Of a DNA stretch of 64,000 nucleotides, positions 9,257 through 17,969 are shown piece by piece. The number at the start of each line of letters is the position of its first letter. Within the stretch, counting starts at the first letter, position 1. Made by a program: the position numbers and the translations under genes. The notes beneath the pieces are model-generated. The model had not been told where the DNA came from. It did no database searches and saw nothing but the letters and a program-made list of their open reading frames with translations. The DNA is from Burkholderia sp. 4M9327F10 (GTDB lineage Bacteria; Pseudomonadota; Gammaproteobacteria; Burkholderiales; Burkholderiaceae). The stretch covers positions 310,001-374,000 of the forward strand of contig NZ_SCNV01000002.1 of NCBI RefSeq assembly GCF_005503145.1, given 5' to 3'.

Positions 9257-10831
9257 TTATTCGGCCAATGAGTCGACGCCGCCAAGACGCGTGGCGACCG
9301 TCGGCCGGACCCGCGTCAGGAAGCTGAAGATCATCACGGCGGAGAGCAGCGTGATCGCCGCCAGCACATACACCAGGCTGCTGAAAGCGCGTCCGAAGCT
9401 CGCCAGCATCTCCGCGTGGTCGAGTCCCGGCAGCAGCCGTGTCACCTCGCCGACGCCGCCGAGCGAGAGCCAATGCGCCGCTTCGGAGAGCGCCTGCCGC
9501 GCCGGTGCCTGGGCTGCGCCGGCCAGGGTGTCGTGCAGGCCGGTCTCGGCGAATGCGGCCAGCAGGGCGGCGACGACCGCGAGCGCGATGCTCTCGCCCG
9601 CCACACGGGTGGTGTTGAAAATACCCGTAGCCATGCCGGCGCGCTCCTTCGGCACGACGCTGACCGCGAGTCCATCCATCAAACCCCACGGCAACCCAAC
9701 ACCGGCACCGATCGTGAACATGGCCGGCACGATCGCCGCCGCCGAATGTCCTGGCGGGCATTGCGCCAGCCAGAGCAGACCCGCCGCGGCGATCAGCAGA
9801 CCGACGCCGCAGATCGCGCCGGCGCTAAACCAGCGCGTGAGCAGACCGGCCACCATGGGCAGCACCAGCAACGGCGCGGAGATCGCGAACATGATCTGGC
9901 CGGCTTCCAGCGAGCCATAGCCTTCGATACTGATCAGGCGCAGCGGCAGCAACACGAGCAGCACGACATACGAATAGGCCGGCGCCGCGGCGAGGAACTG
10001 CACGCCGATAAAACGGCGATACCGGAACAGCGACAGATCGAGCAGCGGATTACGCACCGTGTTTTCGATCACGGCAAACGCGCCGAACAGAACGATGGAG
10101 GCGGCCAGCAAACCCAGCACCGACGCACTGCCCCAGCCGCTATCCGGTGCCCGCAGCACGGCATAGGTCAACAGCGCCAGTGCGGCCGTGAAGCTGAGCG
10201 CGCCCGGCCAGTCGAGACCGGCCGCATCGCGGTCACGGGAATCGCGCATGCAGAGTGCGGCCAGCACGAACGCAACCATGCCGATGACCATGGTGCCGAC
10301 AAACACGCTGCGCCAGCCGCTCTGCTGGATCAGGAAGCCGGCGAAAATCGGCCCGAACGCGAGCCCGACGCCGAACGAGGTGCCGAGGCAACTGAAGGCA
10401 CGCGTCATGGCCGGCCCCTCGAAGTCCTGCGCCAAGGCAGCCCCGCCGCCCGACAGCGCGGCAGCCGCCGCCAGACCCTGCAATGCGCGCAACAGATCGA
10501 CCGCAGCGATGCTCGAGGCGTGCCAAAGCCCGAACGACGCGACGGTAAACACCACCACCCCGGTCAGGAACACTTTCTTGCGGCCGATGCGATCCGCCAG
10601 CGCGCCGGCCACCAGCAGGAAACCGCCGAAGCAGAGCATGAACGCATTGGTGATCCAGCTCAATGCGATCGGGTTGCCGCCCAGCTCGCGAGCAATATCC
10701 GGCAAGGCAACCGCTGAACAGGTAAAGCTAAGCGGCATGCAAAGCGCAGCCAGGCACACCGCGCACAGCCCCAGCAATTTCTGGGTAGCCGAGCGCCGCC
10801 CCGCGTGGGTTTCAATCGGGTAACTGTTCAT
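9257..10831 (-). CDS. MFS drug-resistance-type transporter (14-TM DHA2 family)
   Basis: Proton-coupled exporter of the EmrB/QacA group, 524 residues with about 14 hydrophobic segments. Visible signatures are the loop 2-3 motif GALADRIGRKKVF (about residues 80-92) and the antiporter-type segment FGVGLAFGPIFAGFLIQQSGWRSVF. It is divergent from a LysR gene whose intergenic region carries inverted repeats, a typical arrangement for a regulator controlling its neighbour exporter. Substrate unknown. No membrane-fusion partner gene is adjacent, so it probably acts alone in the inner membrane. Confidence 0.9.
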   Translation of the reverse strand: MNSYPIETHAGRRSATQKLLGLCAVCLAALCMPLSFTCSAVALPDIARELGGNPIALSWITNAFMLCFGGFLLVAGALADRIGRKKVFLTGVVVFTVASFGLWHASSIAAVDLLRALQGLAAAAALSGGGAALAQDFEGPAMTRAFSCLGTSFGVGLAFGPIFAGFLIQQSGWRSVFVGTMVIGMVAFVLAALCMRDSRDRDAAGLDWPGALSFTAALALLTYAVLRAPDSGWGSASVLGLLAASIVLFGAFAVIENTVRNPLLDLSLFRYRRFIGVQFLAAAPAYSYVVLLVLLPLRLISIEGYGSLEAGQIMFAISAPLLVLPMVAGLLTRWFSAGAICGVGLLIAAAGLLWLAQCPPGHSAAAIVPAMFTIGAGVGLPWGLMDGLAVSVVPKERAGMATGIFNTTRVAGESIALAVVAALLAAFAETGLHDTLAGAAQAPARQALSEAAHWLSLGGVGEVTRLLPGLDHAEMLASFGRAFSSLVYVLAAITLLSAVMIFSFLTRVRPTVATRLGGVDSLAE

Positions 10832-11004
10832 AATTTTATTTGCATAAATTAGATAATCGGCCTAACTAAATTTCAATCGCCATTATCTGAACGATCAGCC
10901 ACATGACGAGTGGCATCCGGTCTCGATAATATCTTGGGCAACACATTCGAATTGAGGTGTTAAACTCCGCGCAGATCGGACAAATCGGCCAAAGTGGGGG
11001 ACTC
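10832..11004. promoter_or_regulatory. Divergent MFS/LysR control region with inverted repeats
   Basis: AT-rich intergenic region. TAATTT (10831-10836) pairs with AAATTA (10846-10851), and AGATAAT (10851-10857) pairs with ATTATCT (10882-10888). These lie between the two divergent genes and are the best candidates for LysR-regulator binding. GGGGG at 10996-11000 is the ribosome site of the LysR gene. Confidence 0.45.
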
Positions 11005-11934
11005 GTGGATAATCTGAACAGCCTGACCATATTCGTCCAGGCCGCTCAACATGAAAGCTTCACGACTGCCGGGCGCATGCTCGGCATTTCCTCGTCCGCG
11101 GTCGGCAAGAGCATCACCCGGCTCGAAGAACGCCTCGGCGTTCGCCTGTTTCACCGCAATACCCGCCAGATCAGCCTGACCCACGAAGGGGCGCAATTCT
11201 TCGCCCGTTGCCGGGACATTGTGCGCGACCTCGAGGACGCCGAGGCCGAGCTGAGCCGCAGCGCCGGCGAGCCGCGCGGGCGTGTGCGGGTCAGCTTTCC
11301 GGCCGTCGGCTACCGGCTGATCGCCCATGCGCTGCCCGCCTTCCGGCGTCTCTATCCGCAAATCGAACTGGACCTCGATTTCAGCGACCGGATGGTCGAC
11401 CTGGTCGAAGAAAGTTTCGACGCCGTCGTGCGCAGCGGCGACCTGCCCGATTCCAGCCTGATGTCGAAACCGCTCGGCCAGTTCCGTCTCAATCTTTACG
11501 CGTCGCCGGATTTTCTGAAACGCCATGGCGAGCCCGAATCGCTCGACGCACTCCCTTCTTTCGACGGCATTTATTTCAAATTTCCATCGAGCGGAAAATT
11601 ACAACTCTGGACATTAAAATCAGACAACCGGGTCTTTGAGGCAAAATTCTCTCCCGTCGCCGTCATGAATAATATCGAGGCTGTCCTGTCGGCCTGTGTC
11701 TGCGGCGCCGGCATTGCCTATCTGCCCGACTTCGTCACCCGCGAGGCCCTCGCAAGTGGCGCGCTGCAGGCAATCCTCACCGATTACAGCGTGACCGGCA
11801 TGTTCTGGATACTGTGGCCGTCGAGCCGCCATCTGTTGCCGAAAAACCGGGCATTGATCGACTTCATGGCCCAATCGCTGCTTCCCGGGCTGCAGCCGGC
11901 ACTCGAACTCACCAAGCCCGCGCGAACGACGTAG
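11005..11934 (+). CDS. LysR-family regulator of the adjacent MFS gene (inferred)
   Basis: 309-residue transcription factor. The N-terminal winged helix (residues 1-60: DNLNSLTIFVQAAQHESFTTAGRMLG..., then SAVGKSITRLEERLGVRLFHR) is followed by a LysR substrate-binding domain with the CrgA/DsdC-like core GRVRVSFPAVGYRLI. GTG 11005 is preferred over GTG 10957 because it gives the standard DNL start and follows a GGGGG ribosome site. Divergence from the MFS exporter suggests local control. The effector is unknown. Confidence 0.88.
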   Translation: MDNLNSLTIFVQAAQHESFTTAGRMLGISSSAVGKSITRLEERLGVRLFHRNTRQISLTHEGAQFFARCRDIVRDLEDAEAELSRSAGEPRGRVRVSFPAVGYRLIAHALPAFRRLYPQIELDLDFSDRMVDLVEESFDAVVRSGDLPDSSLMSKPLGQFRLNLYASPDFLKRHGEPESLDALPSFDGIYFKFPSSGKLQLWTLKSDNRVFEAKFSPVAVMNNIEAVLSACVCGAGIAYLPDFVTREALASGALQAILTDYSVTGMFWILWPSSRHLLPKNRALIDFMAQSLLPGLQPALELTKPARTT

Positions 11935-11956
11935 CCGGTGCATATTCATTCGAGCG

Positions 11957-14053
11957 TCAATCCATCATCTGCTCCCGCCGCTCCCCTGTAATGAGCCGCG
12001 TGCCGCGCCGGTAGGTGAGATACGCCCAGAGCCAATCGAGAATCACAATGGCCCGGTTCCTCCCGCCGGCCAGAAAGGCGATATGGGCTGCGCCCCAAAA
12101 CCACCACGCAGGCTCCCCCCAGACGCAAAGCTTGCCGATCTCGGCAACAGCCGCCTGACGCCCGATCGTGGCAAGGCTGCCAAAATGCCGGTAGCGAAAC
12201 GGCGGCGGCGGGCGTTGCCCCTTCACACTCGCGGCAATCACGCGGGCCACATACCGGCCCTGCTGTTTCGCAGCCGGCGCGAGGCCCGGGACGGCTGCGC
12301 CGCGCCATCCCAAACAGCATGCGGTATCGCCGATCGCATAGACCCGTTGCAGATCCGGCACGGACAGATCGGCAGCGACGGCAAGCCGTCCTGACGGATC
12401 AGCGCTCTGCTTCAACCATTGAGCAGCAGGCGACGCCGCAACTCCCGCCGCCCATAGAACGGTACGGGCGGCGATACGCTGCCCGCCAATGTCGACACCC
12501 TCGCTGTCCACCCCCAGCACCCTGGTATCGAGCCGGACTTCTACGCCGAGCGCTTTCAGCGAGCGTTCTGCGGCGCTGGAAAGTGTCGTGGTGAAAGTGG
12601 GCAGGATCCGCGGCCCCGACTGCAACAGGATTACGCGAGCAACGGCCGGATCGATGGCGCGGTATTCTTCGGCCAGACCATGCCGGGCCAGTTCGGCGAT
12701 GGCGCCGGCCAGTTCAATACCGGTAGGGCCGCCACCGACGATCACGAACGTCAGCCACGCGGCACGTTCGCTCTCGCTCACCGCGCTTTCGGCTTCCTCG
12801 AACGCACGCAACAGGCGGCTGCGCACGGCGGTCGCATCTTCGATACTCTTGAGCCCCGGTGCAAAAGGCGCCCAGCTATCCTTGCCAAAATAGCTGTGGC
12901 GAGCGCCCGTGGCCAGCACCAGATAGTCGAATTTCAGGCGTAGCGCGCCGGCCTGTACCTCGCGCGCCACCATGTCGACTCCCGTCACCTGCCCTAGCCT
13001 GACCTGAACATTGCGCTGACGCCGGAACAGGCTGCGGATCGGCGTGGCGATTTCGGCGGGCGACAGCGCGGCCGTGGCCACCTGGTAGAGTAGCGGCTGA
13101 AACAGATGATGGTTGCGCTGATCGATCAATGTGACCCGACAGCGCGCGTCGCGCAGCCCTTGTGCGGCCGCGACACCGGCAAAGCCGCCGCCGACCACGA
13201 CCACATGCGGCAGGTCTTGCGGGACACGATCGTCTTCTTGCGACGCGCCGCCGCTCCACCGGGCGAACAGCCAATCGAGGGAGAATGGGCCACCGCCCGC
13301 GACCACGAGTACAAGAAGCAGAAGCAGGACCGCCAGCCGGTCGTCGGCTGACATGGCGATACCGGCCACTGGAACCATCACCGCGATGAACAGCGCGGCA
13401 AACCGCGTCGCACAGCCCAACAGCAGCGCCAGCGCGAGCGCCGACGCGGACCATGCTGGATGAACAAGAGATGTCACGGCAGTTCCCAACATCCCTTTCT
13501 GCAACCACGATCCGGCCGGTAATGCGAAGTTCACGAGTGAAGCAGCAAGCCCCGCCCGTATAGCAAACCGCAGAAGCGGGTCCAGATTCCGTTCGAGCCA
13601 GACGTAAAGCTCATGCGTGAGCCGTATCGGGCGAAACGGAATCCACGACAAACCCCGCGCGAGGAGGTTGTCCAGTGAAACAGCGCCTGCTCCGCTTACG
13701 ACCAGCCAGGCAAGCAGCGCGAGTTTGGCCTCCTGTGCGCCCACCGCCAGCGCAGCATGGCTGTCCGCGATTGTCTCTACGAGCAGCACAAGCGCGACTG
13801 GGCGAGTCAGCAGCCCCAAGGTAAGCAACAACGGCACCACGCTGTGCAGCACCGCATCGATCCCGGACGGTACATGCAGGCCGCCGGAAAACAGAGCGCC
13901 ATCAGGACTTCCTGCCATCGCCATGATCTGGTGCACGAAGACAACCTGGCCAAACCAGATTCGCGCAAGCAACCGCAACCAGGGCATGCAGAGCCCGCAT
14001 AGAGCGAGGCAGAAGCCGTAAGCGTGTCTAGTGGCGTTTCGCAACATAAGCAT
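11957..14053 (-). CDS. DoxX-like membrane domains fused to type II NADH dehydrogenase
   Basis: Fusion of about 698 residues. The first 270 residues hold two DoxX-like membrane modules (about residues 25-130 and 158-265). The rest is an NDH-2-type flavoprotein: FAD-binding GGGFAG at about 288-293, NADH-binding GGGPTG at about 440-445, the second FAD motif YAIGDTA at about 572-578, the quinone-site region AKQQG at about 595-599, and the C-terminal membrane anchor ...GGRNRAIVILDWLWAYLTYRRG. It should oxidise NADH and reduce quinone at the inner membrane. A GTAACC-N16-CGAA promoter lies upstream at 14161-14186, so it belongs to the bufferin regulon. Its start is uncertain: ATG 14053 is used, while a TTG at 14101 would add 16 residues. 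Confidence 0.85.
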   Translation of the reverse strand: MLMLRNATRHAYGFCLALCGLCMPWLRLLARIWFGQVVFVHQIMAMAGSPDGALFSGGLHVPSGIDAVLHSVVPLLLTLGLLTRPVALVLLVETIADSHAALAVGAQEAKLALLAWLVVSGAGAVSLDNLLARGLSWIPFRPIRLTHELYVWLERNLDPLLRFAIRAGLAASLVNFALPAGSWLQKGMLGTAVTSLVHPAWSASALALALLLGCATRFAALFIAVMVPVAGIAMSADDRLAVLLLLLVLVVAGGGPFSLDWLFARWSGGASQEDDRVPQDLPHVVVVGGGFAGVAAAQGLRDARCRVTLIDQRNHHLFQPLLYQVATAALSPAEIATPIRSLFRRQRNVQVRLGQVTGVDMVAREVQAGALRLKFDYLVLATGARHSYFGKDSWAPFAPGLKSIEDATAVRSRLLRAFEEAESAVSESERAAWLTFVIVGGGPTGIELAGAIAELARHGLAEEYRAIDPAVARVILLQSGPRILPTFTTTLSSAAERSLKALGVEVRLDTRVLGVDSEGVDIGGQRIAARTVLWAAGVAASPAAQWLKQSADPSGRLAVAADLSVPDLQRVYAIGDTACCLGWRGAAVPGLAPAAKQQGRYVARVIAASVKGQRPPPPFRYRHFGSLATIGRQAAVAEIGKLCVWGEPAWWFWGAAHIAFLAGGRNRAIVILDWLWAYLTYRRGTRLITGERREQMMD

Positions 14054-14160
14054 AGATAGTCCAGACCTCGGCGAACGGCCGCGCACTCCACCGCGGGTCA
14101 AGACCTGACCGTCGGACGGATGCCGCCCCTGAATCTACACCTTGCAGATTCAGCAGATAG

Positions 14161-14186
14161 TTCGTCCCGGACCGGCAGACGGTTAC
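14161..14186 (-). promoter_or_regulatory. ECF sigma promoter of the DoxX-NDH-2 gene
   Basis: On the minus strand GTAACC (14186-14181), 16 bases, then CGAA (14164-14161). This exactly matches the motif before bufA1, bufA2 and the ECF sigma gene. Transcription would begin near 14155, giving a 5' leader of about 55 or 100 nt depending on the start codon. Confidence 0.75.
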
Positions 14187-14388
14187 GGCGATTGAAGATT
14201 TTTCTTCGGCGCCCGGATGGCCGCCCCCAAGAGGTATCGAGTGCGGGGAATCGTCCTGTTCGCCTGGCAGCAAGCGGTTCTGGTGCTAGTTCCAGCCTTG
14301 GATTAACTAATCAGCAATGCTTATAAATTGCCCAATTTTCGACCGAAGTAAACACTTCACAGGTTGAAAAGAAAAAAACAATTTCCCT

Positions 14389-14414
14389 GTAACCGAACAT
14401 CTACAGCCCACGAA
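14389..14414 (+). promoter_or_regulatory. ECF sigma promoter of bufA1BC
   Basis: GTAACC at 14389-14394 and CGAA at 14411-14414 with exactly 16 bases between. It lies 54 bp before the bufA1 start. The same layout, including TGTAACC and the sequence AGCCCA just before CGAA, is found before bufA2. It resembles the promoter consensus I recall for Caulobacter SigF. Confidence 0.8.
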
Positions 14415-14467
14415 ATAGATTGCGTACCCATCGCGGGTACCTTCCATCCCACTACTGGAGAGATTCA

Positions 14468-14779
14468 ATGTCCGCAAAAGTCACCGTCAGTTCCGCGTTG
14501 CTCGCCGGTGTAGTCGCCAGCCTGCTCGCATCGGCCGCCAACGCAGCCCCGCTCACTCAGGCGGAAGCAAGCGCGGCTATCGCAGCGCACAAAGAGAAGT
14601 GCTACGGCGTCGCCCTGAAGGGGCAAAACGACTGCGCCGCCGGCCCCGGCACCACGTGCCAGGGTACGTCCGCAATGGATTTCCAGGGCAACTCGTGGAA
14701 GTTCGTTCAGGGTGGCACCTGCACGAGTATCCAGGTGCCGGGCGGCGGCCACGGCTCGCTCACGCCCCTGAAGTCCTGA
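14468..14779 (+). CDS. bufA: Bufferin-type RiPP precursor (DUF2282 family), copy 1
   Basis: Small exported cysteine protein of 103 residues. A Sec signal peptide ends near ANA-26 before APLTQAEA; the mature part has four cysteines at 45, 56, 64 and 85 in the DUF2282 pattern [14 protein letters not shown]...TTCQG...GGTC. Family members, called bufferins, are modified at cysteines by a DUF692 (MNIO) enzyme and bind copper in the periplasm. The matching enzyme and partner genes follow directly. ATG 14468 has GGAGAG seven bases upstream. It is 102/103 identical to the product of 20504-20815. Metal specificity here is inferred from the family. Confidence 0.9.
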   Translation: MSAKVTVSSALLAGVVASLLASAANAAPLTQAEASAAIAAHKEKCYGVALKGQNDCAAGPGTTCQGTSAMDFQGNSWKFVQGGTCTSIQVPGGGHGSLTPLKS

Positions 14780-14810
14780 TCCGGCCAACGACAGGAGGAT
14801 CGCAGCGGCC

Positions 14811-15734
14811 ATGGACAATTCCACGATGACAACGGCAGTTGGCAAACCAGGCCGCCCCTTTCACGCGACACCTGACGCCCAGCGGCTCGCCGGAACCAGT
14901 TTCAAGCATGAGCACCTGCCCGCAATCCTCGCGGACGGACTGAACGACGGCTTCTTCGAGGTTCATGCAGAAAACTACATGGGCGCGGGTGGCCCTCCGC
15001 ATCGGGTGCTAGCGGCCATCCGCAAGGACTATCCGCTTTCCATTCACGGCGTGTGCATGTCGATTGGCGGCCCGCAAGCTCTGGATGTCACGCATCTCGC
15101 ACGCTTTCGCGATCTGGTAGCGCGCTACGAGCCCATGCTGGTATCCGAGCATCTGGCGTGGTCCTCGCACGGCGGCAAATTCTTCAACGATCTTCTGCCC
15201 CTGCCGTACACGAAAGACACCCTCGATAACGTATGCGCACACATCAACCAGGTCCAGGACGCCATCAAACGCCCCATTCTGCTGGAGAATCCATCGACCT
15301 ATGTCGCTTTCGCATCGTCGACCATGAGCGAAACCCGCTTTATCCGCGAGGTCTCGCAACGAACCGGCTGCGCTCTGTTGCTGGACGTCAATAACGTTTT
15401 CGTCTCGGCCCAGAATCACGGCTTTTCGGCCTCAGCTTACCTTGCTGAATTCCCACTTGAACGGGTGAGCGAGATACACCTGGCTGGACACAGCGAGCAA
15501 CGCGACGACGAAAACGAACCGCTGCTGATAGACAGCCACGACCGTGCCATCTCTGAACCTGTCTGGAAGCTTTACAGCGATGTCATATCGCGTATCGGGC
15601 CGAGGCCGACGCTAATCGAATGGGACAGCAACCTTCCCGGCTGGCAGGTGTTGCAGGCTCAAGCACTGGCAGCCCGCGGGATCATGGCCGAACACGGAAT
15701 GTCGCGCGCGGAGGAGGCCAGCCATGGGGTATGA
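14811..15734 (+). CDS. bufB: MNIO (DUF692) bufferin-modifying enzyme
   Basis: Multinuclear non-haem iron oxidative enzyme, 307 residues, TIM-barrel type. Likely metal ligands are visible in order: FFEVHAENY, SIHGV, VSEHLAW, LLENPS, LLDVNNVFV, EIHLAGH, DSHD and IEWDS. Enzymes of this family oxidise precursor-peptide cysteines to thiooxazole-type groups. It lies 31 bp after bufA1 with an AGGAGG ribosome site, and its end overlaps bufC by 11 bp. Length and motifs are complete. It is the only DUF692 gene in the window, so it may serve both bufA copies. Confidence 0.92.
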   Translation: MDNSTMTTAVGKPGRPFHATPDAQRLAGTSFKHEHLPAILADGLNDGFFEVHAENYMGAGGPPHRVLAAIRKDYPLSIHGVCMSIGGPQALDVTHLARFRDLVARYEPMLVSEHLAWSSHGGKFFNDLLPLPYTKDTLDNVCAHINQVQDAIKRPILLENPSTYVAFASSTMSETRFIREVSQRTGCALLLDVNNVFVSAQNHGFSASAYLAEFPLERVSEIHLAGHSEQRDDENEPLLIDSHDRAISEPVWKLYSDVISRIGPRPTLIEWDSNLPGWQVLQAQALAARGIMAEHGMSRAEEASHGV

Positions 15735-16503
15735 AAGTCATCCATGCCTATACGACGCGGCGTTTGCGCCGGGCTTGACGGACCCAGCGGTCACCGCGCC
15801 GGACGACGTGGTCGCCGCGTCGGGCAAGGGTGTCGTCAAGCGCTATAACGTTTATCGCAACAACGTGACGGTGAGCCTGATCGACGCGCTGGCTGCCATC
15901 TACCCCGCTATCCAGCGCATCACCGGCGTTGACTTCTTCAGGGCGATGGCGCGCTTCCATGTCCGCGCGACGCCTCCCTCTTCTCCGCTACTGTTCGAAT
16001 ACGGGCGGGATTTTCCCGCCCTCATCGAAGCCTACGAATACGCCCGTGATATGCCGTGGCTCGCGGATACCGCGCGCATCGAGCGCGCGTGGCTGGATGC
16101 CTATCACGCTGCCGACCTGCCTGTGCTCGCCGCCGAAGCGTTAGGAGAAATTGAGCCCGCGTCGCTGGCCGCGGTGTGTTTCGTGCCGCACCCCGCCGCG
16201 CGGGTCGTACGGTCGCCCTATCCGGCCGTCTCAATCTTTGCGATGAACCGGACTGATGGCCCTGTTTCTCCGCTTCGTTCAAGCGAACCGGAGGATGCAC
16301 TCGTGACGCGGCCGGAACAGGCCGTGACGGTATCGAGCCTGCCTGCCGGTGGTGCGGCCTTCCTCATCGCTCTTCTTGAGGGTGCATCGCTGGGCGAAGC
16401 GGCCGCGGCCGCGTTTCAGGAAGCCCCGTCCTTCGATCTCCAGGCCAACCTGGCGGGGATGATCTCAGCCGGGGTGTTTACCACCATCCAGCATGGGGGA
16501 TAA
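15724..16503 (+). CDS. bufC: DUF2063-family partner of the MNIO enzyme
   Basis: 259-residue partner protein that accompanies DUF692 enzymes and is thought to present the precursor peptide. The N-terminal DUF2063 region is recognisable (GVVKRYNVYRNNVTVSLIDAL, then YPAIQRITGVDFFRAMARFHV), and a winged-helix-like C-terminal part follows. It overlaps bufB by 11 bp, so it is translationally coupled. The last 36 residues (GEAAAAAFQEA... IQHGG) recur in the deletion scar at 20253-20471. Its stop is 20 bp from the convergent nrsF stop. Confidence 0.9.
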   Translation: MGYESHPCLYDAAFAPGLTDPAVTAPDDVVAASGKGVVKRYNVYRNNVTVSLIDALAAIYPAIQRITGVDFFRAMARFHVRATPPSSPLLFEYGRDFPALIEAYEYARDMPWLADTARIERAWLDAYHAADLPVLAAEALGEIEPASLAAVCFVPHPAARVVRSPYPAVSIFAMNRTDGPVSPLRSSEPEDALVTRPEQAVTVSSLPAGGAAFLIALLEGASLGEAAAAAFQEAPSFDLQANLAGMISAGVFTTIQHGG

Positions 16504-16523
16504 GCCTTCCCCCAGTCCGGCTT

Positions 16524-17168
16524 TCACCAGTTCAGCAGGCGGGGCCCCAGCACTGCGCCAGCAAGCGTGGGAATCAGCATGCCGAGGAGATACCAGACCG
16601 CCCAGAACGGCACCCCCATCTCGGGGCAGTGGAAACAGTAAGCAACTGTTGCAGTCGCTCCCGCCACCAGGCCGCCGGCAGCACCGGCCAGCCTGGGGCG
16701 CGTAGGCGCCAGGCCTCGCATCGCCCAGAACACCGTGATAAACACCGGCACCGAAAGCAAGGCGATATTAAGCGGACATACGCGCCACGTTTCGCCTAGC
16801 ACCAGGGGCAAGCGCGCATCGGGCGGCGTCAGCCACAACAGGACGAGCGCCGCAATCCAGACGGCCAGCACCGGCACAGCAAGCCCGGCCCACGCGCGGC
16901 CTACCGGCATACCTGGCCGGGACAAGCGCGCCGTCACCAGCAAGGCAGCCAGTCCGAGGCACAGCGGCAGGGCCAGCTTGATCCAGAAGAGCGCTGTCTT
17001 CATCACCGTGCCGATATCGGGGCGAATGCCAAAAACGATTGCCATGAGCACCGCGGAACCGGCGCCGCCGCATAACATGGCCCAGCTGAATCGCTTGGCC
17101 GACACGTTGTGATCGACCGCGGGCACCCCCGCGGCCAGCAATGAAACGAGATCCTCTGTCTTCATCAT
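16524..17168 (-). CDS. nrsF: NrsF-like anti-sigma factor (DUF1109) with sensor cysteines
   Basis: Six-pass inner-membrane anti-sigma factor of 214 residues. The N-terminal cytoplasmic part ([14 protein letters not shown]) should bind the sigma factor encoded just upstream, with which it overlaps by 4 bp. C131 (WRVCPLNI) and C181 ([11 protein letters not shown]) occupy the positions of the two conserved cysteines reported as needed for metal response in Caulobacter NrsF. Metal stress would therefore release the sigma factor. The second copy at 19059-19700 lacks these residues. The gene is convergent with bufC. Confidence 0.88.
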   Translation of the reverse strand: MMKTEDLVSLLAAGVPAVDHNVSAKRFSWAMLCGGAGSAVLMAIVFGIRPDIGTVMKTALFWIKLALPLCLGLAALLVTARLSRPGMPVGRAWAGLAVPVLAVWIAALVLLWLTPPDARLPLVLGETWRVCPLNIALLSVPVFITVFWAMRGLAPTRPRLAGAAGGLVAGATATVAYCFHCPEMGVPFWAVWYLLGMLIPTLAGAVLGPRLLNW

Positions 17169-17734
17169 GCGCCTTGAAACTTCAGTGCCAATGCCTTCAA
17201 ACCGCGGTGCACGCCAACCTTGACCGCCGACTCCGATAGGCCCGTCAGCTTTGCGGTTTCAGTCACCGACAGCCCCTCCAGCTTCACGTGCTGGATCGGC
17301 AGGCGCTGGCGATCGGGCAATTGTTCGAGCAGCTTGCTCAAATCACGCCGGGCCTCTGCCGGTTCGACGTCGCAGTTGGCAAAGATTGCCAGTTCGTCGT
17401 CCAATGGCATATGCAACGCTTCCCGGCGCGATCGCGCGCGGAAAAAGTCGGTCAGTTTGTAGCGGGCGATGGCATGCACCCAGGCCGTCAATGGCTGGTC
17501 CGGACGGTAGGTATGGCGTCCATTATGCACTGCCAGCAAAATCTCCTGGACCAGGTCCTCGACATCGTCTGGCAGATAGAAGAGGCGCTTTCTCAGGAAC
17601 CCGCGCAGATGCCCGGTCAGGTCGCCGAGAAATGCATGATAGGCCGCCGCATCCCCATCCAGACCGCGCACGAATAGAGCCTTCAGCCGCTCTTCGACGG
17701 GACGCACCGGGCCGTCTTCGGTAGTTCGATTCAT
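17165..17734 (-). CDS. ECF sigma factor, SigF-like, controlling the bufferin genes
   Basis: 189-residue extracytoplasmic-function sigma factor. Region 2 is at about 45-105 ([25 protein letters not shown]... [18 protein letters not shown]) and region 4 at about 130-185 ([38 protein letters not shown]). The overlapping nrsF gene encodes its anti-sigma factor. Four GTAACC-N16-CGAA sites nearby are its likely targets. One of them spans this gene's own ATG (CGAA at 17725-17728), so transcripts from it would start inside the annotated frame. GTG 17707 may then be used. ATG 17734 is kept as the longest start. Confidence 0.88.
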   Translation of the reverse strand: MNRTTEDGPVRPVEERLKALFVRGLDGDAAAYHAFLGDLTGHLRGFLRKRLFYLPDDVEDLVQEILLAVHNGRHTYRPDQPLTAWVHAIARYKLTDFFRARSRREALHMPLDDELAIFANCDVEPAEARRDLSKLLEQLPDRQRLPIQHVKLEGLSVTETAKLTGLSESAVKVGVHRGLKALALKFQGA

Positions 17735-17750
17735 TTCGGGTTCTGGTTAC
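17725..17750 (-). promoter_or_regulatory. ECF sigma motif overlapping the sigma gene start codon
   Basis: GTAACC at 17750-17745, 16 bases, CGAA at 17728-17725 on the minus strand; the ATG at 17734-17732 is inside the spacer. This suggests autoregulation, but the expected transcript would start around 17719, downstream of that ATG. Confidence 0.65.
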
Positions 17751-17902
17751 AGTTGGCGCGAAATAAACTGCATGAAAGGAATTTACAGCAACAGCAGAGA
17801 AATCGAGCGGGTCATCAAGCGCCTTCATTCGCGGCGGCGCCATCGGCGACCAGCGTCTTGTGAGGCCCGTGTGACGGGCCTCTGCGTTTTAGATCGTTCG
17901 TT

Positions 17903-17916
17903 TTAGAATATACTAA
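17903..17916. promoter_or_regulatory. Palindrome before the tetR gene
   Basis: TTAGAATATACTAA, an imperfect 14-bp palindrome (two mismatched pairs), lies 54 bp before the TetR start. It is a candidate operator or part of the -10 region. Confidence 0.35.
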
Positions 17917-17969
17917 CCCAACTGAGGCCGCAATCTTCCGGCGGTTCGAACGCAAGCAAAGGTTGCGGC

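Larger units (their letters stand above)
14388..14857 (+). repeat. Inverted duplication, copy A (promoter, bufA1, start of bufB)
   Basis: Similar to 20420-20897 on the opposite strand. The shared part covers the ECF promoter, the leader, all of bufA, the gap to bufB and the first bufB codons. The bufA products differ at one of 103 residues. Copy A is the intact side. The edges are estimated by eye. Confidence 0.8.
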
